Made by a program: the position numbers and the translations under genes. DNA of 33,260 bases from an uncultured bacterium (GTDB lineage Bacteria > Patescibacteriota > Minisyncoccia > Phycocordibacterales > UBA918): assembly GCA_913050645.1 (NCBI GenBank), contig CAJXAG010000004.1, positions 1 to 33,260 of the forward strand, given 5' to 3'. Within the stretch, counting starts at the first letter, position 1. Every line of letters starts with the position of its first letter. Below are positions 1-7,904 of the stretch, one piece after another. Under the pieces are notes generated by a model. That model saw only the letters and a list, made by a program, of their open reading frames with translations, was not told the origin of the DNA and did not search any database.

Positions 1-107
1 GAGCTTCTGCGAAGTATACCCAACTCCTAATGAAGTTAGGGCTGGGCAATCCAGAGTGTTTATGATTGTTATAGCTCTGTTGTTGAGTTTTAATGAGCAT
101 AGGTGCC
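1..107. repeat. Right end of an interspersed inverted-repeat element (copy A, truncated by window edge)
   Basis: The stretch carries the GCTTCTGCGAAG and CAATCCAG motifs and then a segment (about 73-107) nearly identical to 11745-11780. It ends in an 18-bp sequence at 90-107 whose reverse complement is exactly the left terminal inverted repeat at 11600-11617. A short imperfect-palindrome insertion (about 16-46) interrupts the motif between GCGAAG and CAATCCAG. The left part lies outside the window, so the full length is unknown. It is a non-coding, MITE-like or REP-like repeat. Confidence 0.65.
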
Positions 108-178
108 AGAGTGTTGTTTGACAGACCTCTATTCTCCGCGTCTTCTGCGCTTCGCGCTCGTTTTAGTGCTTCTGCGCA

Positions 179-187
179 TGGTACTAT
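179..187 (+). promoter_or_regulatory. Extended -10 promoter, probably leaderless start of the Wzy-like gene
   Basis: TGG followed by TACTAT (182-187) ends 9 nt before the ATG at 197. No Shine-Dalgarno lies between them. Transcription would start at or within a few bases of the ATG. The same geometry recurs upstream of secA, obg, gatB and several other genes here. Confidence 0.5.
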
Positions 188-196
188 TCTCCTCAT

Positions 197-2383
197 ATGA
201 AAGATATGTTACAGGCGTTGGTGTTCGGAGGTCTTTTCCTTATCCCATTTCTGCCCCTTTATGTAGAAAATGATTTTTTCTTCCCATTTATCACTGGTAA
301 AAACTTTGCGTTTAGAATAATTGTAGAAATTGTTTTTGCCTCATGGGTACTCTTAGCACTTGCCGATGTGAAGTATCGGCCAAAGTTCTCTTGGATTTTG
401 CCAACGTTTGGTAGTTTGCTTGTGGTAATGTTCTTCGCAAACCTATTTGGCGAGTATCCACTTAAGAGCTTTATGAGCAACTTCGAGCGTATGGATGGCT
501 ACATCACACTCGTGCATGTATTTATGTACACAGTGGTGCTTGGTAGTGTGCTGACTACACAAAAGCTTTGGTCATACTTCTTGCATACCTCAGTGGTAGT
601 GGCGCTTTTAGTGGCACTGTATGGCCTTGGACAGCAGGCGGATATTTTTGAAGGCGGACGTGATCGTGTGGACTCACGGCTTGGTAATGCTGCATACATG
701 GCGGTGTATATGCTCTTCCACATCTTCTTCGTGGCGTTCTTAGCATTGCGCAGCAAGGTGACTGCATATCGTATCGGATATGCAGTTGTGGGTCTCATTC
801 TTGCGTATACGCTTTTGCAGACTGGTACGCGTGGTACATTTCTTGGTTTTATAGGTGGTATGGGAGCTGCGGTTGCGTATGTTGCACTCTTCGGTCGCCG
901 GGTCCCGGAACTGCGGAAGTACGCTATTGGCGGGATCTTCGCCTTGATTGTAGCGGTTTTGGTATTCATCGGTGTGCGTGATGCTGACTTTATGCAGCAA
1001 GGACCACTGAAGCGTATTGCAAACATCGATCTACAGGCAGACCTTGTGGTGCGTGGCACTATCTGGGGTATGGCATGGGAAGGTGTGCAAGAGCGACCAT
1101 TGCTTGGATGGGGGCAAGGTAACTTCAGCTATGTCTTTAATGAAAAGTACGAACCGTCACTGTATGCACAGGAACAGTGGTTTGACCGTGTCCACAACAT
1201 CTTCTTCGACTGGTTGGTTGCTGGCGGTTTCTTAGGCTTCATCGCGTACTTCTCGATTATGGCGGCGCTGGTGTACTACTTGCTCATTCGACCGATTTTT
1301 ATGCATAAAGAGTCGTCGTTTAGTGTGCTTGAAAATGCTGTGTTGCTTGGCCTTTTGGTAGGGTACCTCATGCACAACCTCGTGGTGTTCGATAACATCA
1401 TCAGCTATATCTTCTACGGTACACTTCTTGCGTTGGTGCATATGCGTGTAGCAAAACCAATGGAAAAAGTGGAAAAATTCAGCATTGACCAGAAGATGGT
1501 GACCCAGTTTGCTGCACCGATTGTGATTATTGTCACCGGTTTTGGTATGTATTTTATGAATGTACCAGGCATCAGGGCAGCGGGAGATATCATCGATGCG
1601 ATGACTGCCCCTACGGTAACCGAACGTCTGGTGGAGTTTGACAGTGCGATCAGACAAGAATCTTTTGCAAATCAAGAGATTGTTGAGCAGTTGGCACAGC
1701 AAGCAATGCAGATTATTCGCAATCCGAACATTCCACCAGAAGAGAAGCAGACTATTGTCATGCGGGCTGAGCTTGAGCTTCTGAAACTGGCCGATGAGAA
1801 GCCGGGTGATGCGCGTATTCACAACTTTATCTCAGCTTTTTACCGTGCGATTGGTGCGATGGATAAGGCTCGAGAACAGGCAGCCATTGCAGTGAGTTTC
1901 TCTCCTGAGAAGCCGTCTCTACTTGCCGAACAGGCGATTGTGGAGTTGCAGGCAGGTCAAGCTGAACCCGCAGAAGAATTTTTGCAGAAAGCATTTGAGC
2001 TTGAAGAGCGGAATACACAGGTGCGGGTACTCTACGCAGCGACACTTATGCAGACCGGAAAGTTTGCACAGGCAAAAGAACTCGTAGGTGATGAGTATAA
2101 AGAGCAGTTTGCGATGAACGACTACGCACTGTCTTCTACTGAAGCTGCTGGTCAGTTCGCATATCTTGCTGAGCTCTTTGAAATACGTGTAGAGAATCAA
2201 CCAAGCAATCCGCAACATCGGACAAGTCTCGCATTCATTTACAGTCAGCTTGGAGACCGTGAAAGCGCGATTGCAACACTCCAAAAAGCGTCTGAGGCTA
2301 TTCCAACGTTTGAGGAACGAGCACAGTGCTACATCGGAAATCTAGAGGCTGGTAATGCGCCAGGGGAAGGGTGTGACCAGTAG
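197..2383 (+). CDS. O-antigen ligase/polymerase-like (Wzy_C) membrane protein with C-terminal TPRs
   Basis: This 728-residue integral membrane protein has about ten or eleven hydrophobic segments in residues 1-455, followed by a soluble tail (about 480-728) of helical TPR-like repeats. The Wzy_C/WaaL signature is visible: GTRGTFLG at 210-217, a large loop with PLLGWGQGNF (301-310), and RVHNIFFDW (331-339) with the conserved His-Asn. Proteins of this family transfer or polymerise undecaprenyl-linked glycans on the outer face of the membrane. Fusion to TPRs is common in Gram-positive and CPR members. A role in cell-surface glycan or S-layer/glycoprotein assembly is therefore likely, but the substrate cannot be read from sequence. 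MurB follows after 8 nt, so the two may be co-transcribed in a cell-envelope unit. Confidence 0.8.
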   Translation: MKDMLQALVFGGLFLIPFLPLYVENDFFFPFITGKNFAFRIIVEIVFASWVLLALADVKYRPKFSWILPTFGSLLVVMFFANLFGEYPLKSFMSNFERMDGYITLVHVFMYTVVLGSVLTTQKLWSYFLHTSVVVALLVALYGLGQQADIFEGGRDRVDSRLGNAAYMAVYMLFHIFFVAFLALRSKVTAYRIGYAVVGLILAYTLLQTGTRGTFLGFIGGMGAAVAYVALFGRRVPELRKYAIGGIFALIVAVLVFIGVRDADFMQQGPLKRIANIDLQADLVVRGTIWGMAWEGVQERPLLGWGQGNFSYVFNEKYEPSLYAQEQWFDRVHNIFFDWLVAGGFLGFIAYFSIMAALVYYLLIRPIFMHKESSFSVLENAVLLGLLVGYLMHNLVVFDNIISYIFYGTLLALVHMRVAKPMEKVEKFSIDQKMVTQFAAPIVIIVTGFGMYFMNVPGIRAAGDIIDAMTAPTVTERLVEFDSAIRQESFANQEIVEQLAQQAMQIIRNPNIPPEEKQTIVMRAELELLKLADEKPGDARIHNFISAFYRAIGAMDKAREQAAIAVSFSPEKPSLLAEQAIVELQAGQAEPAEEFLQKAFELEERNTQVRVLYAATLMQTGKFAQAKELVGDEYKEQFAMNDYALSSTEAAGQFAYLAELFEIRVENQPSNPQHRTSLAFIYSQLGDRESAIATLQKASEAIPTFEERAQCYIGNLEAGNAPGEGCDQ

Positions 2384-2391
2384 CAAACTGT

Positions 2392-3414
2392 ATGGTACGC
2401 ATTGAGCAAAATGTAATACTCAAAGACTACACGACACTTCAGGTTGGTGGTCCTGCAGAGTATTTTGCTGTAGTTACCTCTGAGAAGGAACTGGATGAGG
2501 CGGTCGGCCATGCACAGCAAGAAGGGCTAGCGGTGACAGTGCTCGGTGGCGGTTCAAACATGCTCGTTTCAGACGAAGGTGTTGATGGCTTGGTAGTAAA
2601 AATGGATATCAATCCTGAGTTGGTACAAGAAGCAGGGGAGGGCACCGTCTTGGTGACTGCGGGTGCCGGCATGGAGTTTGATGACCTGGTTGCACGGAGT
2701 GTGCAACAAGGACTTTGGGGCCTTGAAAACTTATCGCATATACCTGGGTCTGTGGGTGCAACACCGGTGCAGAATGTGGGTGCATACGGGGTAGAGGTGA
2801 AGGATGTGATAACGCATGTGCGCGTGTATGATACGCTTGCACGGAAGTTTGAAGTGTTTACCGCTTCTGAGTGCCAGTTTGGGTACCGAGATTCTTTCTT
2901 CAAAACTCCGGAAGGTAAGCACTATGTCATTGTTTCGGTGACGTATCGCTTATGTCAGGATCCGCTTCCAAAACTTATATACAAAGATCTTGCGGCTTTA
3001 TTTGAGGGAACAAAACCGGCACTTTCTGAAATTCGTGACGCTGTAATTGAAATCCGTAGCAAAAAGTTTCCAAATTGGAAGACTGTGGGTACTGCAGGAT
3101 CATTCTTTAAAAACCCGATTATACTGCGTGAACAGTTTGTGAAGCTCCAAGAGCAATATCCTGAAATGCCATACTATGAAGTCGATGCTACACGCGTAAA
3201 GATACCTCTTGCGTGGATACTCGATAAAGTGCTCTATCTCAAAGGAGAAGGTACTACGAAGGTGGGACAGTATGCAGGGCAGGCATTGGTACTTATAAAT
3301 AAAGGAGCAGCAACAGCAACAGAGATAGCAGAGCACGCCAACAGCCTAACTGCAAAAGTGAAAGAAAAAACTGGAATCGATGTACAGTGGGAAGTGACAA
3401 AGATTGGCTTTTAG
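2392..3414 (+). CDS. murB: UDP-N-acetylenolpyruvoylglucosamine reductase
   Basis: MurB reduces UDP-GlcNAc-enolpyruvate to UDP-MurNAc with NADPH and FAD in the cytoplasm, the second committed step of peptidoglycan precursor synthesis. At 340 residues it matches the family. The N-terminal FAD-binding fold has GGGSNMLVS (52-60), and HIPGSVGATPVQNVGAYG (116-133) holds the flavin-binding loop. GYRDS (164-168) contains the substrate/catalytic Arg166. GTAGSFFKNP (233-242) carries the proton-donor Ser237, with Thr where most homologues have Asn. Glu334 near the C-terminus corresponds to the catalytic Glu. The Tyr-loop arrangement is that of the E. coli-like type I enzyme. It implies the organism makes its own peptidoglycan. 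The start has no Shine-Dalgarno and lies 8 nt after the upstream stop. Confidence 0.95.
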   Translation: MVRIEQNVILKDYTTLQVGGPAEYFAVVTSEKELDEAVGHAQQEGLAVTVLGGGSNMLVSDEGVDGLVVKMDINPELVQEAGEGTVLVTAGAGMEFDDLVARSVQQGLWGLENLSHIPGSVGATPVQNVGAYGVEVKDVITHVRVYDTLARKFEVFTASECQFGYRDSFFKTPEGKHYVIVSVTYRLCQDPLPKLIYKDLAALFEGTKPALSEIRDAVIEIRSKKFPNWKTVGTAGSFFKNPIILREQFVKLQEQYPEMPYYEVDATRVKIPLAWILDKVLYLKGEGTTKVGQYAGQALVLINKGAATATEIAEHANSLTAKVKEKTGIDVQWEVTKIGF

Positions 3415-3426
3415 AGAGTGGTGATT

Positions 3427-3469
3427 ACAAATGAAGCGCGATGTCCAAAGGACATCGCGCTTCATTTGT
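3427..3469. terminator. 20-bp perfect hairpin downstream of murB
   Basis: Two perfectly complementary 20-nt arms (3427-3446 and 3450-3469) are separated by an AAA loop. The stem is GC-rich at the top and AT-rich at the base, so it can serve as a terminator in either direction even though no long T tract follows it. It closes the upstream envelope unit. A second small palindrome, TTGTGCAC/GTGCACAA, lies at 3494-3513. Confidence 0.7.
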
Positions 3470-3610
3470 CCCCACAGTGTCACCATCAGGCTCTTGTGCA
3501 CAGCAGTGCACAACGCGATAATAAAGACAAGCAGACATCTCTCGGGTGGGTGGACAGTTCTTTGTATGAGAAGTCAGCGGTCGAAAGTTATTCATAAAAA
3601 GTAACTACAT

Positions 3611-3874
3611 ATGCCAGCAAAAAAGAAGGCAACACGTAAGACTCCCGCAAAGCGGAAGCCTGCAGCAAAGAAGACAGTTCGTAAGGCAGCCAAGAAGGCT
3701 CCGAAGAAGACCGCAAAGCGCACTGTAAAGAAAGCTGTAAAGAAGAAGGCTCCAGCTAAGCGAAAGCCTGCAGCGAAGAAGAAGCCAGCAAAGCGTACTG
3801 CAAAAAAGGCTGTACGAAAAACAGCACGCAAAGCGACAAAGAAAAAAGCAGCAACTCGTAAAAAGAAGAAATAG
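3611..3874 (+). CDS. Histone H1-like Lys/Ala/Pro-rich DNA-binding protein
   Basis: This 87-residue protein is composed almost entirely of Lys, Ala, Arg, Pro and Thr. It has AKK, KRKPAAKK and KKAPAK-type repeats resembling the C-terminal tail of histone H1 and bacterial Hc1/AlgP-like proteins. Such proteins bind DNA or RNA non-specifically through charge and compact the nucleoid or modulate transcription. There is no globular domain, so function is inferred from composition only. The low-complexity DNA also gives long spurious reading frames on the opposite strand. It stands alone, with a hairpin upstream (3427-3469) and its own terminator (3898-3919). Confidence 0.75.
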   Translation: MPAKKKATRKTPAKRKPAAKKTVRKAAKKAPKKTAKRTVKKAVKKKAPAKRKPAAKKKPAKRTAKKAVRKTARKATKKKAATRKKKK

Positions 3875-3897
3875 CAACGAGTAACATGCACAGAATG

Positions 3898-3919
3898 ACC
3901 GCTCTCCACAGCGGTTTTT
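3898..3919 (+). terminator. Rho-independent terminator of the histone-like gene
   Basis: ACCGCT (3898-3903) and AGCGGT (3910-3915) form a 6-bp stem with a 6-nt loop, followed by TTTT. An outer CAGAA/TTCTG pairing (from 3891) can lengthen it. It starts 23 nt after the stop codon. Confidence 0.75.
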
Positions 3920-4034
3920 CTGTACGCTGTGAAGTGTTACCAGGCATAAGGGTCATGTTGCTAAGTAGAATCATGCCTTACAGGAACTGTTTAGGTTATC
4001 AATATTTTTCATACTCTAAAATATTAGTTAACCT

Positions 4035-4063
4035 CTTGCAAAAGTGCTTAGGCACTTTCTCAC
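4035..4063. repeat. Hairpin repeat, copy 1 (covaries with 4143-4171)
   Basis: The unit reads CTTGC, then stem AAAGTGC/GCACTTT with a 4-nt loop, then CTCAC. The second copy, 108 nt downstream, has stem AAAGTGT/ACACTTT. A C-G pair in one is a T-A pair in the other, with flanks retained, so pairing is conserved while sequence changes. Confidence 0.55.
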
Positions 4064-4142
4064 ACTTCGTGCAGCTTCCACTAAGCACATCCTTCTTACA
4101 GAAGCGGTATACCTTTTGGAAATCATAGATTTCTCAAAAGGT

Positions 4143-4171
4143 CTTGCGAAAGTGTATAAACACTTTCTCAC
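4143..4171. repeat. Hairpin repeat, copy 2
   Basis: The second copy of the unit at 4035-4063 has a 7-bp stem AAAGTGT (4149-4155) and ACACTTT (4160-4166), loop ATAA, and the same CTTGC and CTCAC flanks. Because the pair closing the loop differs compensatorily, structure rather than sequence appears to be conserved. Confidence 0.55.
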
Positions 4172-4235
4172 CCCGGACTCACTCGTTTTTAACTTTTTAG
4201 GAGTTAAAAACATCGCTCCGTCTCAAAAAGCTAGA

Positions 4236-4263
4236 AAAACGCCCGTAGGGGCGCGTTTCTTTA
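4236..4263 (+). terminator. Probable terminator upstream of secA
   Basis: A CGCCC-GTA-GGGGCG hairpin with one bulged G is flanked by A-rich and T-rich sequence. It would end any transcript from the 3920-4235 region and insulate the secA promoter at 4276-4284. Confidence 0.45.
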
Positions 4264-4275
4264 TCGCTTTTTGCG

Positions 4276-4284
4276 TGGTATGAT
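4276..4284 (+). promoter_or_regulatory. Extended -10 promoter of secA, leaderless geometry
   Basis: TGG followed by TATGAT (4279-4284) ends 9 nt before the secA ATG at 4294. No Shine-Dalgarno or clear -35 box is present. Confidence 0.55.
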
Positions 4285-4293
4285 AGCCGGACT

Positions 4294-6810
4294 ATGTCAT
4301 TTTTAGACCGTTTTTTTGGACCTTCGTACGAGAAGGAATTGAAGTCATTACAGGCTGTGGTGGACGAAATCAATGCTGCAGAAACTGAAGTTGAAAAGCT
4401 TACCGATGCACAGCTGAAAGAAACTGCGCAGAAGTACAAGACACAAATTGCTAAAGGGGCATCACTTGATGATGTGCTTGTTGCGATGGCTGCACGAACC
4501 CGTGAAGCTGCAAAGCGTACACTTGGTTTACGCCCCTACGACGTGCAACTGGTGGGCGGTATTTTGCTTCATCGTGGGAAGATTACCGAAATGCGTACTG
4601 GTGAGGGTAAGACGTTAGTCGGGACGATCCCCGCAGCACTCAATGCACTTGCTGATGAAGGGGTGCACGTGATTACGGTAAACGACTACCTGGCACGACG
4701 TGATGCGGTGTGGATGGGGCAGGTACATGCAGCAATGGGTCTTTCTGTCGGTGTTATCAATCACGAACAGTCATACCTGTACGACGTAGGACACAAAGAA
4801 ATTGATGAAGAACGCGACGAGGCCGGGTCATACAAGGTGTTCTATGAGTTTCTTCGACCGTGTACACGAACTGAAGCATATGCTGCAGATATAACGTATG
4901 GAACTAACAACGAGTTTGGGTTTGACTACTTACGAGACAACATTGAATTTGAGACAGAAAACTTACGTCAGCGTGGGCATGCATACGCTATTGTTGATGA
5001 GATTGACTCAATTCTCATTGACGAAGCACGAACACCGCTGATTATTTCTGCGCCCGCACAGTCAGGAGAAGATCTGTACACAACCTTCACCGGTGTTGCG
5101 CGTCAGCTTAAGGAAGGCGAGCACTATGAACTTGAAGAGAAGCTTAAGGCTGTGACATTGACCGACGCGGGTATTGAAGCAGCAGAAAAAATGCTTGGCA
5201 TTGATAATATTTATACTGATAAAGGTATTAAGTATGTACACCACCTAGAGACTGCAGTCCGCGCAAAAGCACTGTATACACGCGATAAAGAGTACGTGGT
5301 GCGCGATGGTGAGGTGGTGATTGTTGACGAGTTTACGGGTCGCTTGCAGCCAGGGAGACGATGGTCAGAGGGGCTGCATCAAGCAGTGGAAGCAAAAGAA
5401 GGGGTTGCAATCCAAAAAGAATCTCGTACCTATGCGTCTATTACCTACCAGAACTACTTCAAACTGTACGGGAAGCTGTCGGGCATGACTGGTACGGCAC
5501 TCACCTCACAAGAAGAGTTTTATTCAGTGTATGGGCTAGATGTAGTACCCGTGCCAACGAATAAACCAGTGCAACGTATTGACCACTATGACCTTATTTT
5601 CCAAACGGTGGCAGGTAAACACGCAGCAGTAATCCGTAAAGTGAAAGAGCTGCACGAAAAAGGACAACCGGTTCTTATTGGTACTGCTTCTATTGAAACT
5701 AATGAGGAGCTATCAGCAGCCCTTACTAAGGCAGGTGTGACCCACACCATGCTCAACGCAAAGAATCACGAACATGAAGGAGAGATTATTGCTGACGCAG
5801 GAAAGATAGGGAAGGTGACACTTGCAACAAACATGGCGGGGCGAGGAGTTGATATTAAGCTTGGTGGTACTGAAGCAACCAAAGCGCAGACACAGGAAGT
5901 ACTCGACTTGGGTGGTTTGTTTGTACTTGGTACTGAGCGGCATGAGGCACGTCGTATCGATAATCAACTCCGTGGGCGTTCGGGGCGTCAGGGTGACCCA
6001 GGCGAGACACTGTTTATGGTTTCTATGGAAGATCAGCTCATGCGTGTGTTTGGAGGGGAACGCATCAAGAGTCTTATGGGTACGTTCGGTATTCCTGAAG
6101 ATCAGCCAATTGAAAATCGCATGATTAGCAAGCAGCTTGAAACTGCACAGTCTCGTATCGAAGGATTCCATTTTGATGCACGTAAGCAGGTACTTGCATA
6201 CGACAATGTGCTCAATCAGCAGCGTCAGAGCGTATACGAGCGCCGAGGCAAGCTTTTGCGCGGTTCCTTGGAGGAAGTTGACGCCGTTCTTGCAGAAGTA
6301 CTTGAGGCGGTGCCTGAGGCAACAGCAGTTGTGGAAGCTAAAAAGAAAGAGTTTTCAACAGAAATATGGAACGAGCTCTTTCGTAAGCTTGCACTGCAAA
6401 TGATTGACATTCTCTGGGTAGAACATCTGGAGGTGATGCAGTACACACGTTCAAGCGTCTCACTGCGTGCGTACGGACAGCGGGATCCACTGATTGAGTA
6501 TCGGAAAGAGGGTATCCGACTGTTTAAGGAGATGGAGGATGAAGTGCTGCATCGTATTGCCGGGGTGTTGCCACAACTACAGCCAGAAGCACTGCAGCGT
6601 GAAGAAGAGCAGCTTAGAAAAGCACGTGCGGCCGCACAGCGTTCAGGAGGAGAAAAGGCGACTATGCCTGCGAAGCAAGCTCCACGTACTGCATCTTCAC
6701 AGCCGGGGAGAAACGACGTGGTGACCATCACCAATGGCAGTGCATCGCAGACACTGAAATACAAAAAAGCACAGTCGTTAATTGAAACGGGTGAATGGAA
6801 ATTAAAATAA
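4294..6810 (+). CDS. secA: Preprotein translocase ATPase SecA
   Basis: SecA is the cytoplasmic motor that drives unfolded preproteins through SecYEG by ATP hydrolysis. At 838 residues all landmark motifs are present: Walker A MRTGEGKT (100-107), the DEAD-like VDEIDSILIDEART (about 234-247), the GMTGTA linker region, TNMAGRGVDI and RGRSGRQGDPG in the second helicase domain, and the helical scaffold/wing region. The C-terminus ends in a basic segment without the Cys-rich zinc motif that binds SecB in proteobacteria, which suggests SecB-independent function. The many exported proteins in this window are its expected clients. The gene is monocistronic: promoter at 4276 and terminator at 6841. Confidence 0.97.
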   Translation: MSFLDRFFGPSYEKELKSLQAVVDEINAAETEVEKLTDAQLKETAQKYKTQIAKGASLDDVLVAMAARTREAAKRTLGLRPYDVQLVGGILLHRGKITEMRTGEGKTLVGTIPAALNALADEGVHVITVNDYLARRDAVWMGQVHAAMGLSVGVINHEQSYLYDVGHKEIDEERDEAGSYKVFYEFLRPCTRTEAYAADITYGTNNEFGFDYLRDNIEFETENLRQRGHAYAIVDEIDSILIDEARTPLIISAPAQSGEDLYTTFTGVARQLKEGEHYELEEKLKAVTLTDAGIEAAEKMLGIDNIYTDKGIKYVHHLETAVRAKALYTRDKEYVVRDGEVVIVDEFTGRLQPGRRWSEGLHQAVEAKEGVAIQKESRTYASITYQNYFKLYGKLSGMTGTALTSQEEFYSVYGLDVVPVPTNKPVQRIDHYDLIFQTVAGKHAAVIRKVKELHEKGQPVLIGTASIETNEELSAALTKAGVTHTMLNAKNHEHEGEIIADAGKIGKVTLATNMAGRGVDIKLGGTEATKAQTQEVLDLGGLFVLGTERHEARRIDNQLRGRSGRQGDPGETLFMVSMEDQLMRVFGGERIKSLMGTFGIPEDQPIENRMISKQLETAQSRIEGFHFDARKQVLAYDNVLNQQRQSVYERRGKLLRGSLEEVDAVLAEVLEAVPEATAVVEAKKKEFSTEIWNELFRKLALQMIDILWVEHLEVMQYTRSSVSLRAYGQRDPLIEYRKEGIRLFKEMEDEVLHRIAGVLPQLQPEALQREEEQLRKARAAAQRSGGEKATMPAKQAPRTASSQPGRNDVVTITNGSASQTLKYKKAQSLIETGEWKLK

Positions 6811-6840
6811 TTTGATACAGGACTCCAGGTATCTAAAGAC

Positions 6841-6878
6841 AAAGACAGAGGTCGGACACTCACCTTTGTCTTTATTTT
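6841..6878 (+). terminator. Rho-independent terminator of secA
   Basis: Arms at 6841-6852 and 6862-6873 form a 12-bp stem with one G-U pair and a 9-nt loop, followed by ATTTTTA. It lies 30 nt after the secA stop. Confidence 0.8.
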
Positions 6879-6906
6879 TACATGATACTGTCGTACCATA
6901 GGGAAT

Positions 6907-7245
6907 ATGATTACTATTATTACAAAGGTTTTTGTGATTGCGTTGGCACTGGTAGTAACTGCGAATGTGCTCCCCGGGGTAGCGCTTGCAGGACCGTATG
7001 CTGCAATTATCGCAGCAATTATATTAGGCTTTCTGAATATCCTCGTACGTCCAGTGCTGATTGTACTCACACTTCCTATAACAGTGGTGACACTCGGCTT
7101 ATTTATCTTTGTTATTAACGCGGCGATGTTACTGCTGGTTGCATATTTTGTCGATGGGTTTGTAGTCTCAGGCTTCTGGATGGCGGTTTTGGCGTCATTG
7201 ATAATATCAGTCATTAGTACCGTGATTAATCGACTTATTACATAA
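6907..7245 (+). CDS. Phage holin family 4 (4-TM) membrane protein
   Basis: This 112-residue, very hydrophobic protein has four predicted membrane segments (about 4-24, 30-48, 54-76 and 84-108). The pattern N-x-x-x-RP (around 44-49), LPITVVTLGLF and VINA (around 58-75) is the signature of the chromosomal 'mycobacterial 4-TM phage holin' family (PF04020). Despite the name, these are conserved single-copy membrane proteins without a demonstrated lytic role, and there are no phage genes nearby. A weak TACCAT at 6894-6899 lies 7 nt before the ATG. The VTT-domain gene follows after 2 nt, so the two are probably co-transcribed. Confidence 0.8.
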   Translation: MITIITKVFVIALALVVTANVLPGVALAGPYAAIIAAIILGFLNILVRPVLIVLTLPITVVTLGLFIFVINAAMLLLVAYFVDGFVVSGFWMAVLASLIISVISTVINRLIT

Positions 7246-7247
7246 GC

Positions 7248-7874
7248 ATGTCCCGTGAGTTGCTCATTACAGCGCTTATATTCATCTTCTCTATGTTGCT
7301 CTTTGTTGTAGATACACCACTTGCGTATCTACAGACCCAGCTTCACAGCATGGGTCTTTTTAGCTATTTTGCATTCGTGCTCATGTTAACACTTGCAGTA
7401 GTCTTCATGCCGCTGACCGTCATGCCGATTATTCCGGTCGCAGCGACTGTTTTCGGAGCGTTTCCTACGGCACTTTTAAGTATCGTAGGGTGGACACTGG
7501 GTGGGAGTATCGCTTTTTTAATTGCACGCTATGCAGGAAGACCACTTTTACAACGTTTTTTTTCACTGCAAAAGCTCTCAGAAATTGAGGCAAAGATACC
7601 CAAGGAATCACATATCTGGCTAGTCATCATTTTACGTCTAGCACTGCCTGTTGACCTCGTAAGTTACGCATTAGGTTTAACGAAATCACTAGGTTTTTCT
7701 AGTTATTTCGTAGGAACCCTTATAGGGGTAAGCTGGTTTTCTTTTGCTTTTGCCTATATGGGTGAAGCCCTATCTACGGGGAATACAATGTTACTCCTGA
7801 AGTTCCTTTTGCCCTCAATCGCTATTTTTTCACTTGGGTGGTACATTCTGCATGTACGCAAGCGTGACAAATAG
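7248..7874 (+). CDS. VTT-domain (TVP38/TMEM64, DedA-like) membrane protein
   Basis: This 208-residue protein has five or six hydrophobic segments. The central part matches the VTT/SNARE-associated family (PF09335): a proline-rich re-entrant segment (about residues 58-80), a Gly-rich LGGSIAFLIARYAGR stretch (about 82-98), and a second half with RLALPVDLVSYALGLT (about 130-145). Family members act as lipid scramblases or phospholipid-carrier transporters at the membrane. The exact substrate here is unknown. It is coupled to the holin-like gene 2 nt upstream. obg downstream has its own -10 box. Confidence 0.8.
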   Translation: MSRELLITALIFIFSMLLFVVDTPLAYLQTQLHSMGLFSYFAFVLMLTLAVVFMPLTVMPIIPVAATVFGAFPTALLSIVGWTLGGSIAFLIARYAGRPLLQRFFSLQKLSEIEAKIPKESHIWLVIILRLALPVDLVSYALGLTKSLGFSSYFVGTLIGVSWFSFAFAYMGEALSTGNTMLLLKFLLPSIAIFSLGWYILHVRKRDK

Positions 7875-7888
7875 TGTTCTATATGGTT

Positions 7889-7894
7889 TAGTAT
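7889..7894 (+). promoter_or_regulatory. -10 box upstream of obg, leaderless geometry
   Basis: TAGTAT ends 10 nt before the obg ATG at 7905. There is no Shine-Dalgarno in between. Confidence 0.45.
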
Positions 7895-7904
7895 AGGCCA
7901 TTAT

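Larger units (their letters stand above)
3920..4293. other. Gene-free, stem-loop-rich intergenic region; possible small RNA
   Basis: No credible coding frame is present. The region holds a stem GGTTA..AATATTTT / AAAATATT..TAACC (3994-4033), two related hairpins (4041-4058 and 4149-4166), an imperfect stem ACCTTTTG..GAAAT / ATTTC..CAAAAGGT near 4110-4141, a perfect 10-bp stem GTTTTTAACT/AGTTAAAAAC (4185-4211), and a GC-rich hairpin followed by a T-rich stretch (about 4236-4263) that looks like a terminator. The order of stems followed by a terminator just before the secA promoter fits a non-coding transcript or a cluster of repeats. No RNase P, tmRNA, SRP RNA or tRNA signature was recognised. 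Confidence 0.4.

Noticed and set aside
499-1059. 186-residue open frame on the - strand opposite the Wzy-like gene
   Set aside because: It lies wholly inside a well-supported + strand gene, has a composition typical of antisense shadow frames (Arg/Thr/Pro/Ser-rich) and no recognisable domain or promoter.
3592-3909. Hydrophobic Phe/Ala-rich 105-residue frame on the - strand over the histone-like gene
   Set aside because: It is the mirror of the AAG/GCA/CGT-rich Lys/Ala/Arg codons. Its membrane-protein look is an artefact of low-complexity DNA.
3470-4293. tRNA, tmRNA, RNase P or SRP RNA gene
   Set aside because: No T-loop GGTTCGA, no P4-like or SRP Alu-like core and no CCA-ending acceptor stem was found.
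6225-7214. 329-residue - strand frame spanning the secA 3' end and holin-like gene
   Set aside because: It crosses a clear terminator (6841-6878) and two solid + strand genes, and its Ser/Thr/Ile-rich sequence matches no family.
6907-7245. Prophage remnant suggested by the holin-family protein
   Set aside because: PF04020 proteins are ordinary chromosomal membrane proteins and no phage structural, integrase or lysis genes are nearby. The fibre-like protein at 19862 has a signal peptide and is not in a phage context.
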